Source of the DNA: Tubiluchus corallicola
Taxonomy: Eukaryota; Priapulida; Priapulimorpha; Priapulimorphida; Tubiluchidae
Direction: 5' to 3'
Length of the DNA: 64,000 bases
Assembly: GCA_030141605.1 (NCBI GenBank)
Contig: JAQGDQ010000021.1
Coordinates: 1-64,000, forward strand
In this document: piece after piece, positions 1 to 13,100 of the stretch
How the letters are laid out: each line of letters begins with the position of its first letter
Position numbering within the stretch: the stretch's first letter is position 1
Made by a program: the position numbers and the translations under genes
Notes under the pieces: model-generated
What the model saw: only the letters and a program-made list of their open reading frames with translations
The model's database searches: none
What the model was told of the DNA's origin: nothing

Positions 1-135
1 ATTTTACTGTGAATTGAAATACCTCACCCACTGAATAACTTTACTGCATTATGTTGCAGATCACTGCAAAACTGATGGCCATACCATCAGAACACTAGTG
101 GTATCATCATAATCTTTGTAAAAGACTGGTCAGTT

Positions 136-1979
136 ATGTTAGACAGCTCTGCATGGATAGCTGATCATTTCTTCAGTATTGATGACATTCTAGCCACACA
201 GGAAAAAGTGCCATGCAAGTTTGAAGTGCCAGTATTTAGACTAGGTAATATGGAATTCCGTATCATTTTTAATAAAATTACGTCTTTACAAATAACATTA
301 CTTTTATCTGCTATTGTTATGAGAAAAGTACAGGTAGTCGTAGACTTGCGACCTATGCAACTTACAACTGTTTGACTTTACAACCCGACCACAACTTAAT
401 TAATTAATTGTACAAATCTAAAAAACTGCAATTTATATTTCCTTCTATTTTTTGTAGCAAATTAATTTAGACCCTATCTGTTTCGATAAATTTATCTGTA
501 GGTGCCGTCATGCTCACACTAACTGATCCATACACACATACCATTTTATGTATAGGAACGCACCACTTAAACATAATGGGTCCCACTTCGTTGAAGTTGC
601 TTTACGGCCAATCAGCTGGAACCAGTTGCGGTCACACGTTGACGACTACATGTATAAGTGCCCATGCATAACAACCTGAATAAATATCTGTGTGACAGCA
701 CTCATTTTCTTGTCAGTTCTGTTTTCTAACTTGCATTCTGTTTTTCGTATTTGTAGTTTCCTAGGTTACCCATTCGCCAACTTTTTCTTTTTTCAGACAT
801 AGCAAAACATTCGTTCGTATTCAGATTCCAACATCACATTCAGGTTCATTTCCATGGACTGACACAAAGGTTTTCTGGGGTCTGAAGGGTTCCGTTGTTC
901 TGAAATGAATTTACTGCCATAATTAACCGTTAATGTAATCAGATCTGCTGAGTTTTACAGTGTTTTTAATTGCAGTACTGTAGCTTACGATAATATTCTC
1001 CTTTTTCATAGGTTTTCTAGACACAAGTACTGATTCTGAGAACATTCAATCTGGCGCTAAACTAGAACTACCGTACTGGCTGGCCAGAGCACTATGCAAT
1101 CAACAACGAACTATCGTGAGCGTAGAGGCAACGAAGCCATACAGATCTGGATTCCGTGAGATCATGAAAGCAGATGCCAACGTTATGGATTTATATAAAC
1201 TTGGACCATATTACTATGCTTTCGGATCAAAATTATTGAACTTTGAGTTACCAGAATCTGATGATATTGCAAAGTCGTTGCTACAGGTTTGTGGCTGATC
1301 AGATTTGCAATTACTGCCTATTTTTAACAAATTTAGTCGATTGTGTTTCATTTCCTGGCTTATATGTACAATGTCTATAACGTGATTCATTACAGCTGTG
1401 GTTAATTTGGACACATGTACATATCATGTCCAAGATAGTCTTTGTACGCCTTTGGTAATCTCTGGGCATGCCGGCAACAGCAAATTTGCTAGAATTAGCT
1501 TATGTTTTAAAAGTAATGTAAAAACATGATTATGTGTGTTGTATGTTTTAGGACATGAAGTTCAGCTTATAATTAATTCAAGTGTAAGAACTACAGAAAG
1601 TTTTTTTGCAGTTTCTGGCTTACATAAAACACTAGGAATTGCTATAAATTTAAATGTGGCTGGTTACTCACCATTTTATTTGAAAACTTTGAAGCTGTTA
1701 TAAAAAGTAAAAAAGTGAATTCACGCTTCAACTATTTATTTGCAGACGTTTACGTCAAGATTTCGCAGTATTATGGACTCTGCTCAGAATGCATTAAATG
1801 AAGACACTTCGACTCTTGTAGCCAAGCTAGATGAGAGTGAGAGAGCGCTCTTCCACACCGGACAAGCCAGTTTGCAGGATCAACAGCTCTGGGAGACAAG
1901 ACAGACGGAGAAGATTACTGTATCAAATATGGTGAAGAACTATCGCAAGCGAAAACGTATAGAGATGGAATCATCTTGA
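136..1979 (+). CDS. GINS3: DNA replication complex GINS subunit PSF3 (GINS3), 3 exons, complete
   Basis: Coding exons are 136-244, 1012-1286 and 1746-1979, joined in phase (109+275+234 nt = 205 residues plus stop); the human protein is about 216. The first intron splits a Gly codon (phase 1) and the second is phase 0; both have GT-AG ends. Recognisable family blocks are the N-terminal FFSIDDILATQEKVP, the middle KLELPYWLARAL and DLYKLGPYYYAFGSKLL, and the C-terminal NEDTSTLVAKLDESERALF, ending in a basic KNYRKRKR tail. PSF3 is one of four subunits of the GINS tetramer, which with Cdc45 and MCM2-7 forms the replicative CMG helicase in the nucleus. The ATG at 136 is chosen because an in-frame stop lies at 73-75 with no ATG between, and because the N-terminus aligns with the human start. 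The gene is convergent with the PARP gene. An AATAAA near 2713 is a possible polyadenylation signal. Confidence 0.95.
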
Positions 1980-4124
1980 TGATTACAAGTAGCATAACGC
2001 ATGAATGGCATTATATGTGATGTGTGCAGTATCACTAATAACCTTTAAGACTGTGATTTCAAATGAACTGCTATGAAGGCACAGTCTGGTATTTTATGTA
2101 CATACTGCTACGCCAACAAGTAAAAAGGAGCGAAGGATCCGCTAACAATAGACCAACCTGCTGAAAGCTCATGTTAACTTTACTAGCAGAGCAAGCAAGA
2201 AAGCCAGGAGTGCAATGCTACCAGCACCTTTGTAAGGATTTATTGATTTTTACAAATGCTAAACAATTTCTTCACTTTACTTCTGAAATGACATAACAGT
2301 ACTTGTAAAGCTTGTCTTCCTCAATGGAATATGCAGTGATACACTCCTACTATGTTCACATCATGTTTTCTTAATGTATTTTCATCTAGTAGTGCGATTA
2401 ACATAAGACAGTTGCAAAAGTACGAGAAAAGTAGGGAGCAAATCTTTGGATTATCGTATTGAAAAGCTACACTAGTAGCTTTTCAGCTTAATTCAAGATT
2501 TGCCAGAAGACTGTCGTAGAATGCGGTATACTTAAACACCATACTGACCAGCTTGCTACACTTTGTCTGTGTTTCGATTTAAGTGCTCGGCGAGAGAGTG
2601 ACCTATGGGAAATTCTTGCACAAAAGGCTTCATGAGTTTTATATGAATTCAGAAATGGGGGTGAGTACTTCAAATAGCATCTATGCATTATGCAGCTAGA
2701 AAAAGTGACAATGTAATAAAGTGACTCTGAATCTGAATCTGATTGTGAATCTGAGTAAGTGTTACACTTGAAGAAAGCACCAAATAAGTAAAACAAATAA
2801 CTTAGCTAATCGGTTTCACAGTCAGCCTAGAACAACTAGACATTGGTTGTCAAGCTAGAACATGAAATAAAAGTAGTAGCAGTCACTAGAAATTCATGTA
2901 AGTGTAAATGAATCTTTCCTAAAAAAATTTGTAGGCCTACTAAGCATGCATATACAAATAGCATGAAATGTATAAGTTAAAAGTACTAATTAGTTTATAG
3001 GAACCTCGTACTCTATCGGAACATTTGCTCCAGATTAAAGTGAACAAATGAGCAATTGTAAATTATGTAAAATGCACAATAACTAAGTATGAACATCTAC
3101 GAAAAACTGTTGCAAATTACAAAGCTTGTTTGACATGAAAATACCAATAAGACTAGTGCTTTGTGCACGTGCACGTTATTTTCTATAACCTCGTACAATG
3201 ATCATCTGATTTTGTTTACAATTAATAATTGTACTCTAGGAAAAAATGATAATGAAATTTTGCAATAAATTTACGTAACCAGATTCACTAATTTCGAAAA
3301 CCAAGTGTTGCAGTAGCTGCTGAAGTTTCTATACAGTAAAATTAAGTCAACGACAAATGCAGGTTCTGCAAAATATGCATTTGGAAAAACAATTCGTTTA
3401 TTTCTAGTAAAGGCAATAAGTGACAAAAATAAAGTAATTTCACACAGATTTACACTTGGAAAGGTACAATCACATTCAGTTTATCACAGTCCTTAATCTA
3501 GTTCAACTCTAATAAAAGTCGTGTCGTGCTTCCATAAAGTTGCCAACAATTAAAAAGTGATGGTAGCAATATTAGATCATATTATTCATATCAGCCATTT
3601 TAGTAATGACCGTAAACAGTTATTATTTGGAAACAGTAAAATGCTAGTAGTGAATGTACATGACATAGAGCAAAAGTAATACCATCAACAAAAGGCTGTA
3701 AAAAGATGGTCCCATGGTAAATTAGTAAGCAAGTGGGCGTGAAAGTGCAACCTGACACGAATCTAAAGCACTACATAGATTGCTTATATGATATTGGTTT
3801 AATCCATTATAAACTTGGAAGTGACAAACAAGTAGAAAGGAAACTGTTTGGACATTTTTATCTTGGTTTTCATATACCCTTCACAGCATTTCCATTCTGA
3901 TGTGGGCAAGCTCAACCAGTTCCTATCAAACTAAAAAATGTGTCTGCCTACAAGTACGAGACGGCCCTGTACGTGTGCCACAGAAAATTGCGAAGGCAAA
4001 GGTGCTCTCACCAATAAAAAACCATTTAATCGTGCAAAACAGCAAGAAAACAATCCTCACAATAATCTTTCTGTATCACTGCTGAATATGAACTAACATC
4101 TACCTATTTTGTCCCACCAAACCG
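1980..4124. other. Convergent intergenic region between GINS3 and the PARP gene
   Basis: This holds the 3' ends of two convergent genes. I see no conserved coding exon. There is a short run of GAATCT-like hexamers at about 2722-2757 and an AATAAA (+ strand) near 2713 that could end GINS3. For the - strand gene, a TTTATT near 3396 is a possible AATAAA. The small open frames here look random. Confidence 0.6.
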
Positions 4125-7100
4125 TCAGTTAAAATTAAAGCTAAGTTTGACTAGGTATCGCATGCGAACCTGTGCCCTATCATACACAATGAATTCGTTG
4201 TAGCTGAGCGTGTAGCCTGACGGATTCTTTACTCCCGTCTCTACAGGTATGCCATATGGTACTACTGCACCTGATGCCCTGAAATGGAATAATTATAGCC
4301 AAAAAGTGTAAAGTGACAATTTTTTGCTATAATACCAGACTCTACCTGATATATTACTGGGTTAGTCAGAATGTCCTTTTATAAGTCAGAAAAAATAAAA
4401 CCAATCAATTTCACAATGATACTGATACTGTCTCATACATACACTGTATACAGTTTTGTAGTACTGGCAAAACTTGCGCACGCATATAAATAACTATTAC
4501 TATAGTATACACCTCTGAAACCATAAAATGGTAATTACTACTGTATAGACATCTACAAAGAAGATTATGTTATAATATGAAATAAGTTGTAAAAACATAG
4601 TGTCCAAACCAAATAAACCATGCTTATAAACATTTATCATTATTCAGCACTTACAGTGTGTGAGTATCATTGGGATCCGGTGCAACTCGACCTAAACCTT
4701 TCACGCTGTGTTTCCCGGTTGGTAGTTTATCCGCACTGTAATCAGCAACTAATAGCTCATTACACACGCCTAAGGCCACCTATGGATATATGATACAACA
4801 ATTTAAAATGGAGGTTGCTGCTTTCACAGCAACGAAAACTACAGTACATCTTACTATATATTTCCACAATTTTGATTTTAGCTGTGATACACCACTATTC
4901 AATCATCATTTCTACGCTATAATTATATTTTGTTTTGCTAAGCAGTAGAATTAACAAAACTATCACAAGTAAAATTATGGAATAAATCATTCTTTTGCTC
5001 GCAAAACGACAACTTCTATCTTCCTCCTTGTTATACACTAAAGTAAAAAGCCTGCAGATTTCTTAAATGCTCACGCACGCCATAGACTTGTCGAATCTGA
5101 AATTTATTCTTTAACGCGAATCTTTAAGAATAAATGGAGTACAAATCACTGAATTGAATTATACTCTCATTTTTAGGCAATGTAAAAACTGCATCTAATT
5201 TGGAGTTCAGATTTGACTCATCTGAATTATGACAGCACTTACAAATAAACAGCATGTAATGTTAAACGTTGCTTTCCAAAGCATTAGAGTGATTTTAGAT
5301 TTACTTATCAAAATGCTGCGGTATGCCGACAGGTGTTGCCAACCAAAATAACAGTGAGCAGAGGATTTCGCAAAACTTTGTGAGTGGACAGAGAGCTGCT
5401 TATCAGAACGTTAGTGTAATTTTACTGTTACAAAGTTTAAATTGACTGAGAGTTAAAACTTCTAAACACAAACGTATGTTTAATGTTTACCAATGGAAGT
5501 GAAATACTCATTTATTCACATACCTCACATAAAACCAGTATGCCAGTGTTGAGGCTTCTACTGGCAAAGCAGTAGTTTGCACTTTTACTACAAATATCTG
5601 CGAAGTACACTCCCTTGCCAAACTGTAATAAAAGGCAGAGTATTTATTCAAACTGTCTAAAAATTATGCAGAAAATGTCCACAGTATCTTAATACCATGC
5701 AAAAACATATCTTCTCACCTGCAGACATAGCAGTGCACTTTCTAAATTTTGGGCACTAAGGTTCAAGATTAGTAGTTCTTAAACTAATTTGTGACTTGCC
5801 ACAGTCTGTTTGCCATTTGGCTTGGCACATATTAGTTGTCATGCTTGGCCATTTTTAAAAATATAAGGCAGCATTCAAAGACAGAAGATGAAGCAAATGA
5901 AAACTAAAAATACTATCAACATCATAAAGCCAGAAGTTGCTATAATAAAAAAATGTCACCCAGATACATGGCTTCATAACATTCCCTCAGAGCATACAAG
6001 TCCAGCAGCTAAGCAGTGACAACATATGCAACAACAATTTATGACTTCATGTGTTATCTCTCATAGCCCAACATACTTTTTATACGGCTACCAGAATGCA
6101 AAGCAAAACGAAAGCTAACGATTTGCAAAAACAATACTGAAAATATTGTCAGTGCTATGCTGATTATTAGAGTTAAATATAGATGTACTCTACTGACCAA
6201 ACTGATTCCTGATGACAATAGAAAAAAACTATGTTTGAAAGTGCTATCACACTCATGCAATCAATCAAATGCAGATAAATAATTTTATCAATAGAGCTGA
6301 GAAATCTGAAAGAAAATAGTCAATGCTCTTACATTGAAAAAATGATTGCCTAAGTATTTAATATTAAGACAAAATCACTAAAACATTTACAACATTTCGC
6401 GTTTGTACATAAGTGAAACAACGTTTAAACAAGTAAAACAGGTACATTCTTTACAGTGTACCTACCATATATCCAGTAACAGGAGCTTCAGGTGGTGCAA
6501 TTCTTAGACCTTGACTCAATATCCCTGCCCAGTTTGTGATACGTGATCCATGCCATAACAACATCCTTTAAAGACAATAACAAACATGAAATAGCATATT
6601 TGCTCACTTGTTATTGAGCACTGCGCAAAAAGCAAGATATATATTTGCAAGCTGTTCGAAGTAATTTTCATAAAAAATGTAGTTCTGGTCTTCATGAAGT
6701 TTCATTTAGTCAATTTAAAGTTAATTATTAATTAAACAACTCTAATTAAAAAACTAATTAACAAAGCAATTACTACAAATTTTTTTGTATTCCTAACTGA
6801 TCAGTTAAGCCATCCTAATTAATCACCCTACCAAATTTCAACTCAACTGGATAAATTTAAGTTAAAAAGAGTGACAGACAGAGAAAGTAAGTCAGTGAAA
6901 CACCGGATTTTTCCTAGGTTCTGAAATTTCGGTAAGAAGCAATAAGTGAGTAATTTAACATCATGAGAATTAAGAATTAATGAGATTCATCACTAAATTC
7001 TGCAATGAATTACATGTAACTTGGAACTGATAATCATTTTGTTAAATGCGAAATAAAGAATCTTTAACAACAACAGTATTTGAAGCTTCTCTCTATAGAC

Positions 7101-10100
7101 ATTTTTATGCTCAGTTTATTTTCGTCCATAAGGATTTGTTCTTATGCAAAACCTTACTGCATACAAATACACTGGCATGGACTTAACCTCCCGCAAAAGT
7201 CGCAACTATCTATCTCGGTGATTTGTTTCAAAAGTTCTTGCAATTCTATAATTTATATATGTAACTATATGCAAAAATTGTTAGTTAACACACAGATAAT
7301 GATTATTTTATTAGCTTGATAATTCTCAACAAACAGTGGAGTACTTTAACTGGCCAATACAAAACACTTTTTTGATACAAACTTGAAAAAGTAGCTAGGC
7401 AAAGAATCTGAACATAAAAAAGCGGATAATGTTTATGGTTAAAGATTACGATGCTTCAAAAAAATTGACAAATTTTATTTTGTTGCCTACATTTCATAAA
7501 TTATAAAATTAAACTTTGTTCGCTTTTACATTCTCGGTTGATTGTGCCTGGGGACCTTAAAGCTTCACAGTCGTAAGCACTGAAAATATGCGGCATTACC
7601 GTAAAAAGCATGTTACAAATGGTATAAAAAGTTAAATGAAAGATATTCGCTTTATTTGGACTATTTCAGCCTAGATGTTTCAGCGATTTTTAACATCTAC
7701 GAGAAAAAAGATAAGTTGGATAAATACTACTAAAACTTCGGAAAAATGCTACCGAAAATTGCCGAAACTTTCAGTTACGAAACTTAATAACTAAAACGAA
7801 ACTAAACAGATAGTGCAATTATAGGCAAACTGTAACTAAATTTTTGTTTCTGTAACATCCCTGACTATGAATAACATCAGAGTCTTAGGCTATTGAAAAT
7901 TTATCTACTAAGACCAACGCTGAAAACTGCGGATTTTATTACGAGAGGTTCTGCGGCATGTCTCAAAGAGGCAAATGCTCGAGTTTCGTGTTTATCCGAT
8001 CATTCATTCCAAAAATATGAAAGACTAATTGTGGACACCTGACACTGGACAGACATGAAGGACAGACAATTGTAGGCACATGAAATAACCATGAAGTAAT
8101 TTTGAAAACAAATAACACAATATTTACTTATTTCCAACATCTCTGAAAGCATCAGCTTCACCATCTTTCTCCACAACAAAAACGTCTTCAATTTTCAGCT
8201 GATACATGTTGTGCGTAGCTGCGTGAGTGTTCTTGACGTACTTCTCAATCACCTGTGAAAATATAGCAAAATTCTTCTGGCACAAAAAATTGCAAACAAG
8301 AAAAAACTAGTGCACGAGCTAACTTTTTGTGAACTGAGCTTCAAACATATTGTTTGTGAAGTGACATTCCAAGTGAATATTGCATTGCCCAATGTAATTG
8401 ACTACCAACTGAGAAACTAAATTGTACAATTGTAAACCCAAAATAACGATGCTCTAGGCTGAACAATGACAATTTACTTTCAGCATTTGCATTTACAACT
8501 ACTGACTTTGACATTCAATCACCAAACAATTGCTTAATGGATATTTGCTAAGTAATAAGAAACAGCAAAACTAGGCAGTTACTTTCAGTTGCTAATCATG
8601 AAAAACAAGAAAGTTAAAAAATCTTTATAAGCACGAAAAGAAAGTTCAATTAGTAAATTTCAATTGTGACAATAGTCATCATTAATCTGAAGAAGTGAGA
8701 AAGACAAAGCATCCATTACTTGTAATCGATATCAGATGTATCAGCTGTTAATGACTGTTGTCATTTTTATACGTAATATTGTTACTGCTTTGAATTTTTA
8801 CCTGGAATATGTCACAACCATGTGTGAGCGTCTGCAGCTCGCATTTTAATGAGTGATAATTACGATCTATAGGATGTACATTGACCTCGGTACTTTCTTT
8901 CAGCGTACGAATAGCTACCTCTATATCACCAAGTGCCTACAGAAAACTGTATATAAGAACACGGTAAACTGTCACTCTATCAAATTGTGTTATAGGCACG
9001 TAATTTGATAAAAAAGCACAACTACGCAGCTAGAACAACAATGCTTGAATTAATTATATGAGCCTCATAAAATTATTTAAAACAAAAGGCAAAATTTGCA
9101 ACCCTGTCTCATTATTTGAAGGTTCCACTAACTCGCAGTGGCAGACAGTGAAACAGGAATCAGGCTTTTATCTGTTTTCTGGCAATAAAATTACCCAGTT
9201 TTCCAACATCTATATAGAATTTCTGAGATTAACTGTCAAAGATTAGGATACATTAAATGGTAACACAAAATAAGCAAAGCACAAAACAGATTTCTTGTTC
9301 CACTTAAAGGGCAATGATTCATAGCAATTAATTAACCGTAACTAATTGTGGCAGATAAACAGAGGGAGTTGGCTACCTCTAGCAAGTTTAACTTTGCTTT
9401 GACTTCGTCTGTTTTCCTGATCAGTGGTGGTTGCTTCATGCTGACAAGAGAGAAAACTAAACATTTAAAGAGGTGCAGTCAGTATGTGCAATTTGCATCA
9501 GAAAAATTTGTTACAGTAAATAAATGCCAAATATCATTTATGATAGCAATTTTTTCTACTTCTATCAATCCTATCAATAAGGTAAATAATTACAAAAAAT
9601 TATAAAAAACAATTTACATATTATACAGAGGATTTCAATCTAACTCTGTGTATGTATGCCTGCATCTTCTAAGACAAAAAAAACTCGACGAGATCTCGCA
9701 AGTACAGCTGCTTTACAGCAAAGGCAACAATCACAGCAAATGAGGGAAGTATTTGCAATACTATCTCTTATAATACCTTAAATATTACATACCCAAAATC
9801 ATGAGGTACTCTGGTATAGAAATCATTGCATGCTTGTATCAAGGCTGAGCCTGTTGTCTGCCCACTGTCTACTAAGGATGCTATTTTCTTCAGTGCAGCA
9901 TAACCAGCTCGAATCTGCTCTGTCGTCAACTTTCCTGCAAAAATTCTTTAAATTAAACCCTAATACAGATTAGAACAGTTAGCACTACGAAAAATTTAAC
10001 TACACTCATTAGCATGGGCAACGACATACAGGAAAACGACGAACAGTCTGACTGTCGCATTTGAAGGCAGTTCAAAAAAGGAAAGCCTTTGCAAAAAGCC

Positions 10101-13100
10101 TCTTCTGACAAGAATGATTTTTTACAGTGCAATAACTGCTACCCAAACTACTGCCACATTGTGCATAACACTACCAATGCCCAATGAAGAGACACCGCAA
10201 AAGCCAGTTGCTTTGCTTTTGGTCTGATATTCGAAGTTCTTGCGAAACAAACCAATCTCCCAGATAAGAAGCAACATTTTACCACTGAGTCATCATAAAG
10301 TATAACATGTACTTTAATCTTAATGCTCTTAATCGAATATTAATCCTTCAGTGTACTATGAGGATTCCTGGCCCCACCAAATTTGAGCAAACGTAGAGAG
10401 AAAAGTTGAATATACTGTTCTCTATAATTTCTCTCAAGACAGGAGGAATAACTTCAATTTAGGCAAGGAAAAGTTTGATAAATAAAGAGGAAAATTTAAT
10501 GTAGGGATACTGCCTACCAACTCCTACCATTTAAATAAGACTGCATGCTCTGTGCGCAAATTGCATCCGCTTACCTGACATGGCTTCAAGTGATTACAGT
10601 CTATCCCTATAGTTCCCCATCCACAAAAAGTACTAAAACACTGTCCACAAAAACTTATGTAACTTACATTTATCAATGGCAAAAGAAAAAAGGCTGAAAA
10701 GAAAACTATAAGCAGGTCACATAACTAACACAACTTCTTTGATTAGCTCTCATGACAGTAAATAGTGCATGCACAATAGTAACATAACTTCTTACCATCA
10801 ATGAATTTTATGAACAATTTCCTTACCTAATGGTGCTTTCTTACAATCATATTTCATCTCCATCACAGCATCTTCCATGGCTTTAATGTCACAGATTAGC
10901 TGAATCAAACTCTAAAGGACAAACAATAAGTAAGAACATTTCATTTAGATTCACAGTACATTCTCTATTTACAGTCAACAAATTAATCTTGCGCTGTAGA
11001 TTCATTGTGCTATAGCTCATTTGCTTGCAAATTATCAATCCACTAGTGCGCTTTTGTTAATTTTCCACAATATAGCTTAATTTTGTACAAAATTAACTCT
11101 TAATTCTATTATAAGTACAGCTGCTTTTATAGATGCTATCAGCTGCACAATATTAGCAGTGCCCAGAGCCGCGTTTCAGCTGAGATCCAGCCGGTTTATT
11201 TCTAGAGCCGACCTAGCGAATGAGAAACCCAGCTTTAATACCGCCAGCTGCTCAGTGATGGGAGTCGAGCTAGCCGACATTTTTGCCGGCTGCGAAGATT
11301 TTCGCCCTTGCGATAATCACACAACACTGCAAATCACTGGATGTAATTCTGAATAATGCAATTCATGCCCCGCTAAGGCGTTACAAAATTCTTACAAATC
11401 ATTGCAGAAAGAAAAGAAACCACAAGTAGGACAACTGCTGACTTACATCAATTTCACTGAAACCAGACACCATTAGATACGAAAAATACAGAAACATGGG
11501 AGATTGCAGGTGACAGCGCACCATGGTCTGAAGTGATAGCAAGGGTCCTGTCAGAGGACGCGTGACTCCAGAGGTGATGACGAAGATGAAATCACTGGTT
11601 GAAATATGGCAAACGCATTTGCTGGCAGAGATACTAAACTTCAGAAATTTCTGAATGAGAAAACTAGTGAATTCAAAATTAAATAGACAAATAGGCAACG
11701 TTAGTCACACGTATAGGATTATTTTGGTGTTTTGGTTAAGATCAGCTTTGCCAAGAGTTGGAATTAAATTATTTTGAAATAAATCCGTTGCTTTTTTATA
11801 ATATTAAAAAATTTATCTCTAATGCATTATTTGAATCTGTACGTCAGCTTTTTTATGTGTATAAGCAACATGAATTATTTAAAAAAGTTGTCTCCATAAT
11901 TTAACTGTTAACAAACAATTTATCATTTAGTTAGTTAACAAAAATTCGTAGCTTTAGCTGACATAGCTGATTTTTTTTCTTTAAGCCAAACCACCTGAAA
12001 AGCCAGTCAACCTCAGCCGAGCTAGCTGATTTACTGGGCAAGTCAGCTGATGTAATAACAAGTGACTCAGCTTCAGCTTCTAAATATTAGCCTCTCGCAC
12101 ATTTAGGTAGTTAAATATGCAAAACTTAGCTAACAGCAAACTCGAATGTTCTATTCAGCTGTGTAAGTTTTTCATTATCAGCGTATGTCAAATCTGAGGT
12201 AAACAACTTGGCACAGACAGTCGACAATACCACGTGTAATGCAATCAGGCATCACCAATATACACGTCTATAAAAGTGCATGAAATAGTTACCAGAATCA
12301 TAAGTTTTTCCTCATCAGTTGTTGAACAAAATGTAAAATTCATCAGTAAGATAGCTAAAGCTTTTGTCAAAAAAATATTTGACAAGTTGTTACCTGAACA
12401 TTGTCATCAAGTTTAGACTTTGGTTCTTCTTTTATCTCTTTATTTGGTTTAACCTCAGTTTTTTCTTGAACTTCGTCACTTTTATCCTAAATTTAAAAAT
12501 AAGGCTATTACAAAAAAGAGAATTTTAAGACCAAAGATGTCCCAATCTGATAAATAATCGGCAAGCAAGCTTACATATTGGAACAGAGTAGAGATCGGGA
12601 CGATACACTTTAATATCTGCAATGGTAACCTGGGGTAATGATGGGCAGTTAAACGAAAATAAATCGTAATTCATCTTAGTTGATGTGACACTTAACCGAA
12701 TTGTATAGAAAAGTAACAACAGTTAATTTCCAGAAGTAGGTGTTCATTCTTTCTAACACATTATGAGATGCTAGCCTGCATTCATAACATGCTCACCCAC
12801 TAGACTGGTATACTGCTATGTTATCACAGAAGTAAACAAGTTACATGTGATAATGTACAGCAGCAGCCAAGCAAAATGTCCTTGAAAAGTCTGGAAAATG
12901 TCCACTCCGGAAAACTCTCTCTTAATGTAACTTCCTGAACCAATTGACACTGTATGATTCATATCTTTGGGAAATCAATTTTATCTTTACGTATTACAAA
13001 AAAAGAATTAATTACTAGGCTACTGAACTATTACTATGAACAGTAAAGAAGTTTAATGTTTTCATAATTTCATCAGACATCACTCAAAGCAATTAAATAG